From assembly GCF_014205335.1 (NCBI RefSeq), contig NZ_JACHNH010000001.1, forward strand, positions 4,954,501-5,018,500: 64,000 nucleotides of DNA, written 5' to 3'. Positions 59,065-64,000 of the stretch are shown piece after piece. Numbering within the stretch: the first letter of the stretch is position 1; the number at the start of each line of letters is the position of its first letter. Both the position numbers and the translations under genes were made by a program. This DNA comes from Amorphoplanes digitatis. Its GTDB lineage: Bacteria; Actinomycetota; Actinomycetes; Mycobacteriales; Micromonosporaceae. Under the pieces are notes generated by a model. That model did no database searches. It saw only the letters and a list, made by a program, of their open reading frames with translations, and was not told the origin of the DNA.

Positions 59065-60960
59065 GTGACCGCCTCCGAACCCCGTGAGCAGAGCGCGGCC
59101 GCGCCCTCACCGTTCCCGCCCATCGCCGACTACGCGTTCCTCTCCGACTGCCACACCGGCGCCCTGATCGCGCCGGACGGTTCGGTCGGGTGGCTCTGCG
59201 TCCCGAGCTTCGACTCGCCCAGCGTGTTCGGCACCCTGCTCGACCGGCAGGCCGGCTACTTCAGGATCGGGCCCTTCGGCATCCATCACCCGACCGCCCG
59301 CGCCTACGATCCCGGCACGAACGTCCTGGTCACCACGTGGAAGACCCCCACCGGCTGGATCGAGGTGCGCGACGCGCTGACGATGGGGCCGCACGACGAC
59401 GAGGACGCGGTCACGCCCCACACCCGCCCGCCGGCCGACGAGGACGCCGACCACCTGCTCGTGCGCACCGTCCGCTGCCTGGAGGGCCGAGTCGAGGTCG
59501 AGCTGATCTGCGAGCCGGTGTTCGACTACGGGCGGACGCCGGCCGACTGGACCATGGGCGAGGGCCCCCGCCGGCACACCGCCGAGGCGGCCGGTGCCGG
59601 TCAGAGCATCGGGGTGCAGACCGACCTCGCGCTCGGGCTGGAGGGCGACCGGGTCCGGGCCCGGCACACGCTGACGGCGGGCGAGGAGATCTACTGCGCG
59701 CTGTCGTGGTCGGCGGAGCGCGACATCGTGCCCGACGTCGACGACGCCCGGCGCAGGATCGCCGCCACCACCCGCTGCTGGCGCGCCTGGCTGGACCGGG
59801 CCCGCATACCCGACCACCGCTGGCGCGACGCGGTCCAGCGGTCGGCGCTGGTCATCAAGGGTCTTACCTATATGCCGACCGGCGCGACGGTCGCGGCGCT
59901 CACCACCTCGCTGCCCGAGACGCCCGGCGGCGAGCGCAACTGGGACTACCGGTACACCTGGATGCGCGACTCGACGTTCACCCTCCAGGCCCTGCACTAC
60001 CTGAACCTCGACTGGGAAGCCGACGAGTTCATGCAGTTCGTCGCCGATCTCGAACCCAACGAGGACGGCTCCCTACAGATCATGTACGGCATCGACGGCC
60101 GCCGGGACCTGGCCGAGTCCACCCGTGACGAGCTGTCCGGCTATGCCGGCGCCCGCCCGGTGCGGATCGGCAACGGCGCGTTCGACCAGCGGCAGAACGA
60201 CGTCTTCGGCGCGGTGCTGGACTCGATCCTGCTGCACACCCGCCGCAGCCAGAGCCTTCCTCGCCGGCTGTGGGCCCTCGTCGAGACACAGGCGCGCTGC
60301 GCGGAGGCGATCTGGCGGGAGCCGGACCAGGGCATCTGGGAGGCGCGTGGCGCGCCGCAGCACTACGTGTCCTCCAAGCTCATGTGCTGGGTGGCCCTCG
60401 ACCGGGCCGCAACGCTCGCCGAGATGCGGTCGGACTCCAGCCTGGCTGCCGCGTGGCACGCGACGGCCGATGAGATCAGGAAGGACATCCTCACCAACGG
60501 CGTCACCGACACCGGCGTACTCCGCCAGCACTACGGCACGGACTCGCTGGACGCGTCCAATCTCCTCGCGGCGATATTCGGGTTCCTCCCGGGCGACGAT
60601 CCGCGCCTGCACGCCACGGTCGATGCGATCGCCGACAGGCTGACCGAGAACGGCTTCGTGCTGCGGTACCGCACAGAGGAGACCGACGACGGCCTGTCGG
60701 GCCGGGAGGGCTCGTTCCTGATCTGCTCCTTCTGGCTGGTCTCCGCGCTGGCGATCGTCGGCGAGGAGCAGCGGGCACGCGATCTGATGGAGCGCCTGCT
60801 GCGGGTCGCCTCGCCCCTCGGGCTGTACGCGGAGGAGTTCGACGTGGCCACCGGCCGGCACCTGGGCAACTTCCCCCAGGCGTTCTCCCACCTGGCGTTG
60901 ATCGAGGCCGCGGCGCGCATCATCGTCGTCGAGTTCCAGCACGAGTACCTGAACGTTTAG
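59065..60960 (+). CDS. GH15-family glucoamylase/trehalase-like protein
   Basis: The 631-residue protein has an N-terminal beta-sandwich (PPIADYAFLSDCHTGALIAP, then DGSVGWLCVPSFDSPSVF) and an (alpha/alpha)6 barrel. The barrel reads LTYMPTGATVAALTTSLPET, GGERNWDYRYTWMRDSTFTL and, later, EREGSFLICSFWL-like GREGSFLICSFWLVSALAIV. This is the cytosolic bacterial GH15 type whose characterised actinobacterial members include trehalases and glucoamylases. No signal peptide is present. GTG at 59065 follows TTGGAG. Trehalose or storage glucan breakdown fits the polyphosphate/stress context. Confidence 0.92.
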   Translation: MTASEPREQSAAAPSPFPPIADYAFLSDCHTGALIAPDGSVGWLCVPSFDSPSVFGTLLDRQAGYFRIGPFGIHHPTARAYDPGTNVLVTTWKTPTGWIEVRDALTMGPHDDEDAVTPHTRPPADEDADHLLVRTVRCLEGRVEVELICEPVFDYGRTPADWTMGEGPRRHTAEAAGAGQSIGVQTDLALGLEGDRVRARHTLTAGEEIYCALSWSAERDIVPDVDDARRRIAATTRCWRAWLDRARIPDHRWRDAVQRSALVIKGLTYMPTGATVAALTTSLPETPGGERNWDYRYTWMRDSTFTLQALHYLNLDWEADEFMQFVADLEPNEDGSLQIMYGIDGRRDLAESTRDELSGYAGARPVRIGNGAFDQRQNDVFGAVLDSILLHTRRSQSLPRRLWALVETQARCAEAIWREPDQGIWEARGAPQHYVSSKLMCWVALDRAATLAEMRSDSSLAAAWHATADEIRKDILTNGVTDTGVLRQHYGTDSLDASNLLAAIFGFLPGDDPRLHATVDAIADRLTENGFVLRYRTEETDDGLSGREGSFLICSFWLVSALAIVGEEQRARDLMERLLRVASPLGLYAEEFDVATGRHLGNFPQAFSHLALIEAAARIIVVEFQHEYLNV

Positions 60961-61038
60961 CGCGTTTCCACCCCGAAATCCCTCACACCATCCGCCCAGG
61001 ACGATCCCCCGCCACCTGCCAGAGCAGAGAGTGATGAG

Positions 61039-61299
61039 ATGAACCCGCCAGCCGAGCGACCCGCCGTTCCGACGGCGCGAGCGCTGTATCAGCTCAGGGT
61101 CTCCGGGTCCATCCCGGCGGACCTGGTTCGCGACCTCGAAGGCGTCAACATGACCGTCGAGCCGGCACAGACCGTCCTCTACGGCACGCTCCCGGACCAG
61201 TCCGCCCTGTTCGGGCTCCTGGTCCGCATTCACGATCTCGGGCTGCAACTGCTGGAGGTTCGCCGGATCACCGACGAGGACATCGCCGACACGACCTGA
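61039..61299 (+). CDS. Small conserved-looking hypothetical protein
   Basis: The 86-residue protein has a beta-alpha-beta pattern (ALYQLRVSGSIPADLVRDLE, then TVLYGTLPDQSALFGLLVRI and LGLQLLEVRRIT) resembling ACT-like or short regulatory folds. No family is recognised. ATG at 61039 follows AGAGAGTGA. It lies 78 bases behind GH15 on the same strand and is closed by a strong terminator, so it is probably co-transcribed. Confidence 0.75.
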   Translation: MNPPAERPAVPTARALYQLRVSGSIPADLVRDLEGVNMTVEPAQTVLYGTLPDQSALFGLLVRIHDLGLQLLEVRRITDEDIADTT

Positions 61300-61309
61300 G
61301 ACGTCTGAC

Positions 61310-61348
61310 GTCGCCGGCCGTCACCCGCGCGGGATGACGGCCGGCGAC
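61310..61348. terminator. Bidirectional terminator with 14-bp perfect stem
   Basis: Arms at 61310-61323 and 61335-61348 are exact complements; the 11-base loop contains a further CCC/GGG pairing. It separates the small plus-strand gene from the convergent diacylglycerol-kinase gene. Confidence 0.75.
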
Positions 61349-61368
61349 ACCAGGAAACCTCGTAAGGA

Positions 61369-62703
61369 TCAGCCCGCCGGGTGCCGGGCGAAGGCCAGCC
61401 GGCGCAGCCGGACCCAGTCGACCGCCGGCTTGGCCGGCGGTACGCCGGGCCGGTCGCGGGGAACCCGCACCCGCAGCGCCCCCGGCTCCGTGGTGCACCG
61501 CACCGGCGTGGGCATCAGGATCGCCTCGCCGTCGATGCCGACGGGGATCTCGGCGACGTCGGCCTCCACGACCACCTCGGCACCGGTGAGCCGCACCAGC
61601 CCCCGTTGAGAACTGCGCCGCAGCAGGCCGACCGCCTGCCGGGCGCTCGCCACCGAGATCGCCACCAGGCCCAGCACGCCGAGGTCCAGCCGCGCCCGGC
61701 GGCCCAGCCCGGCCAGATCCGTCGAGCCGTACGGGTCGTTGCTGACGAGCACCGCCTGTGGGCCCTCGATCGTGACGTCGGCGATGCGCGCCGTGAGCCG
61801 GGCACCACGATGACCGGCCAGTTCGTCGGGGAGCAGCCGCAGCGTGGTGCGGGTCTTGTCGTCGCGGTACTCCGGGCTCTGCACGATCTCCGCGTACGCA
61901 CCGAAGGACGCGTTGTTGACGAACGTGCGGTCACCGATCCGGCCCAGGTCGACGCGCATCTCCACGCCGTCGGTCAGGCCCTTCAGGCAGGTGGCGGGGT
62001 CCTCCCGGTCCAGGCCGAGGTCCAGCGCGAAGTGGTTGCGGGTGCCCGCGCTCACCACCAGGAACGGCAGATCGTGTTCCGCCGCGATCCCGGCGACCAG
62101 CGCCTGGGTGCCGTCGCCGCCCGCGACGCCGAGCAGGTCGGCGCCCCGCGCGACCGCGTCGCGGGCGAGCACGGCGACGTCGACGGTCCCCGGCCCGTCC
62201 AGGAGCGCCACCTCGGCACCCATGGCCTCCGCCTTCTCCTTGAGCCCGAACCTCGTCACCTTCCCGCCGCCGGACCGGGGATTCATGATCAGGAACGGCC
62301 GCTTCGCCGGCTCGGCGGCGTACGTGGCCATCCGCTCGCCGCCGGCCATCAGCGCGGTGCGCGCGGCGACGATCGCGAGCGCGAACAGCGCGAGCGACAG
62401 CAGGGCCACCCACAGCAGCCCCGCCCGGATGAGCAGCCCGAGGACGGTGACGGGCGCGAGGACCGCCACCGCGGCGGCCACCACCCGGAGCACGCCGCGC
62501 CCGGCCAGGACCCAGAACGCGGCGGCGACGAAGAGGACCACGCCGGCGGCGGCGAGCGCCACCATCACCAGGCTCTTCCGTCCGGCGAACGCCACCAGGA
62601 CGACGGCCGCGGCGAGCGCCAGCGCGAAGGCGGCGCGGGCCAGCCAGACCTGGGCGCCGGTCGCGCCCGGCTCCGCGGCGGCCCGCACCCGCTGCTCGCT
62701 CAT
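61369..62703 (-). CDS. Membrane-anchored diacylglycerol kinase-family protein
   Basis: The 444-residue protein has four N-terminal membrane helices (residues about 20-115, for example FALALAAAVVLVAFAG) fused to a DAGK catalytic domain: FLIMNPRSGGGKVTRFGLKE, LLGVAGGDGTQALVAGIAAE, LVVSAGTRNHFALDLGLDRE and VNNASFGAYAEIVQSPEYRD. It should phosphorylate a lipid at the inner leaflet. The membrane fusion separates it from the soluble homologue at 41455. Its ATG overlaps the stop of the upstream gene (ATGA), making a two-gene operon. Confidence 0.9.
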   Translation of the reverse strand: MSEQRVRAAAEPGATGAQVWLARAAFALALAAAVVLVAFAGRKSLVMVALAAAGVVLFVAAAFWVLAGRGVLRVVAAAVAVLAPVTVLGLLIRAGLLWVALLSLALFALAIVAARTALMAGGERMATYAAEPAKRPFLIMNPRSGGGKVTRFGLKEKAEAMGAEVALLDGPGTVDVAVLARDAVARGADLLGVAGGDGTQALVAGIAAEHDLPFLVVSAGTRNHFALDLGLDREDPATCLKGLTDGVEMRVDLGRIGDRTFVNNASFGAYAEIVQSPEYRDDKTRTTLRLLPDELAGHRGARLTARIADVTIEGPQAVLVSNDPYGSTDLAGLGRRARLDLGVLGLVAISVASARQAVGLLRRSSQRGLVRLTGAEVVVEADVAEIPVGIDGEAILMPTPVRCTTEPGALRVRVPRDRPGVPPAKPAVDWVRLRRLAFARHPAG

Positions 62704-63188
62704 CGGGTCGGGTACGGGGGGCCGGCGAAGGGCGGCCGCGCCACGAACGTGGCCTTGCGCACGGCGCTGCGGGCGGACCCGGAGACCAGGCTGCCGATGG
62801 CTATGCCGAGCACGAGGTTGAGCGCGGCCGTGGCGAACTGGCTCGCCTGGGATGCCTTGACGGCGAACGGCGCCAGCATGGCGGCGAGCGTCGCGAGGCT
62901 GACGATCCAGGCGAAGAACATGCCCGACTTGGGAGTCGACAGCAGCAGCAGGTGCATCACGCCGGTGGCCAGCAGGGCCGCGACGGCCGCGCCGCCGGCG
63001 TAGGTGACCGTGTCCGCGTCGCCCCAGACCCCCTCGCCCTTGGGCGCGAGGATGGGAATGTCCAGGACTCCCCGGCAGAAGAGAATGCCGACGATCACGA
63101 TGAGCGCCGCCACGAAGGCGGCGGCAACGCCGCCGGCCCAGAGAACTCCGGCATCGAGCGGACGGGGGGTTCGGGTCGGCAACGTCAT
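62700..63188 (-). CDS. DUF6069-like four-helix membrane protein
   Basis: The 162-residue protein has four predicted membrane helices (LWAGGVAAAFVAALIVIVGI; VTYAGGAAVAALLATGVMHL; FFAWIVSLATLAAMLAPF; AALNLVLGIAIGSLVSGSA), a pattern I associate with DUF6069 proteins. The function is unknown. ATG at 63188 follows GAGGGG by about eight bases. It is coupled to the membrane DAGK gene. A 17-base palindrome 69 bases upstream is shared with ppk2. Confidence 0.75.
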   Translation of the reverse strand: MTLPTRTPRPLDAGVLWAGGVAAAFVAALIVIVGILFCRGVLDIPILAPKGEGVWGDADTVTYAGGAAVAALLATGVMHLLLLSTPKSGMFFAWIVSLATLAAMLAPFAVKASQASQFATAALNLVLGIAIGSLVSGSARSAVRKATFVARPPFAGPPYPTR

Positions 63189-63256
63189 GGCATGATCCCC
63201 TCGGGGCGCGTGGATCCGGTTGGCAAGCAGCATCGCCGGGACACGGCCGACTGCCC

Positions 63257-63273
63257 TCACCCCACGGGGGTGA
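63257..63273. promoter_or_regulatory. 17-base palindromic motif upstream of the DUF6069-DAGK operon (copy 2)
   Basis: TCACCCCACGGGGGTGA has seven-base arms and a three-base centre, with TCC after it as in copy 1 at 58891. It lies 69 bases before the ATG at 63188. Confidence 0.5.
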
Positions 63274-63297
63274 TCCGGCGCTCCGGGCCCGCGCGCC

Positions 63298-64000
63298 TCA
63301 GACGCCGGTCTGCACCTGCACCCGGCCGTCGCGCACGGCGGCCTGCAGCAGGTCGAAGTCCCTCTCGTTGACGTCGGCGTACGCCTCGCCGAAGGCGGCG
63401 AGGGCGTTCTCGAAGCGATCGCTCGAGCCGAGGTACTCCGCGATCGCGATCCGGTCGCCCGACCGCGCGTGCGCCCGCGCCAGCGTCCAGCCGCAGATGC
63501 CCGCGTAGGTACCCATTCCGCGCGGCGTCATCTCCTCGACCACCGCCGATCCCTTCCAGTCGCGCAGCTGGCGCAGGTAGAAGTCGCGGTCCTGGCCGTC
63601 GACGCCGCGGACCCGGTGGGTGCCGAGGAAGATGTCGCCGCTGGCCTGCATCAGGCGCTGACCGGCGACCACCCGCTGGCCGTGGTGGGGGTACTCGCTC
63701 GCGCCCGCGTACTCCTCCAGCACCGAGGCCCCGGCCTCCTTCGCCTGTAGGAACAGCGGATCCGCGTCGTCGCGGCCGAGCATCAGCAACACCCAGGCGC
63801 GGGTGCCGACGCTGCCCACGCCGACGACCTTGCGGGCCATGTCCACCAGCCGGAACTGCGAGAGCAGGTGCCGGCGCTCGGGCGCCAGCGACTCGCGGTA
63901 CCCGCGGACCACCTCGCGCATCCACCCGAAGAGCTCGTCCGCCGTGGCGCTGGGCAGCAGGTCCTCGATCGGGACCACGGTCGGCGGCGACGCGATGATG
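63298..64000 (-). CDS. DUF2252-family protein, C-terminal part (cut by window edge)
   Basis: The last 234 residues are visible and run off the right edge (reading IIASPPTVVPIEDLL at the border). Marks of DUF2252 are VDMARKVVGVGSVGTRAWVL, QRVVAGQRLMQASGDIFLGT, DFYLRQLRDWKGSAVVEEM and GICGWTLARAHARSGDRIAI. The family is kinase-like in parts but has no settled function, and often occurs with stress and polyphosphate genes. The stop is 25 bases before the palindrome at 63257-63273, on the same strand as the DUF6069 operon. Confidence 0.88.
   Translation of the reverse strand, partial: IIASPPTVVPIEDLLPSATADELFGWMREVVRGYRESLAPERRHLLSQFRLVDMARKVVGVGSVGTRAWVLLMLGRDDADPLFLQAKEAGASVLEEYAGASEYPHHGQRVVAGQRLMQASGDIFLGTHRVRGVDGQDRDFYLRQLRDWKGSAVVEEMTPRGMGTYAGICGWTLARAHARSGDRIAIAEYLGSSDRFENALAAFGEAYADVNERDFDLLQAAVRDGRVQVQTGV

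Overview
The window is very GC-rich, with strong G/C bias at third codon positions, and has the gene content of a filamentous actinomycete. Supporting traits are secreted glycoside hydrolases carrying ricin-type lectin domains, a Tat-exported PhoX phosphatase, F420- and mycothiol-type enzyme families, and many leaderless genes (a TANNNT -10 box 6-7 bases before ATG/GTG). A methyl-accepting chemotaxis protein suggests a motile member, for example an Actinoplanes-like Micromonosporaceae. This assignment is inference; no rRNA or tRNA gene was seen.

Layout. 1-6.3 kb: SigB/SigF-type sigma factor cut by the window edge, chemoreceptor, orphan sugar-binding lipoprotein, F420-type oxidoreductase, and an aminotransferase-V/VOC pair. 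6.4-11.7 kb: PhoX phosphatase, then a ROK regulator overlapping a secreted GH30-CBM13 enzyme. 11.7-14.1 kb: an accessory patch with weaker codon bias and a CGNR-type gene remnant. 14.1-17.7 kb: secreted M1 peptidase, methyltransferase, mycothiol-type DinB-like protein, GNAT. 17.7-30.2 kb: two paralogous protease/sigma modules plus a secreted DUF6345-like protein. 30.2-46.7 kb: acyltransferase, small hypotheticals, a broken GH43 gene, FMN reductase, CHASE histidine kinase, secreted hydrolases including GH27, two kinases, DedA, a gene-poor 570-base stretch with an orphan terminator, GH130, and ThuA with a Gfo/Idh oxidoreductase. 46.8-52.2 kb: gamma-glutamyltransferase homologue, TetR/MFS efflux pair, ArsR-AHSA1-SnoaL operon. 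52.2-57.8 kb: 2-oxoacid dehydrogenase operon (E1a-E1b-E2) with a divergent Lrp regulator and an aldehyde dehydrogenase. 57.8-64 kb: PPK2, GH15, diacylglycerol-kinase-type protein, DUF6069-like and DUF2252 proteins, a stress/storage set in which two operons share a 17-base palindrome.

The standout is 17.7-28.2 kb. Each of two modules has a TPR-CHAT (caspase-like) protein, a divergently transcribed subtilisin-like S8 protease, a small sigma-70 factor and a small soluble protein with a helical N-terminus and a probable beta-sandwich. The catalytic His and Cys of the CHAT domains are 40 residues apart in both copies, the four components are pairwise paralogous, and the small proteins are encoded directly behind the sigma factors. 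One S8 protease has a Tat signal and the other has none. The arrangement recalls the logic of type III-E CRISPR Craspase (a TPR-CHAT protease that cleaves a partner controlling a sigma factor), but no CRISPR array or Cas protein is present. I infer a proteolysis-to-transcription signalling system, duplicated in tandem. The downstream secreted DUF6345-like protein also has a His-Gly ... Ser-Cys pair 37 residues apart, suggesting a third caspase-fold protein.
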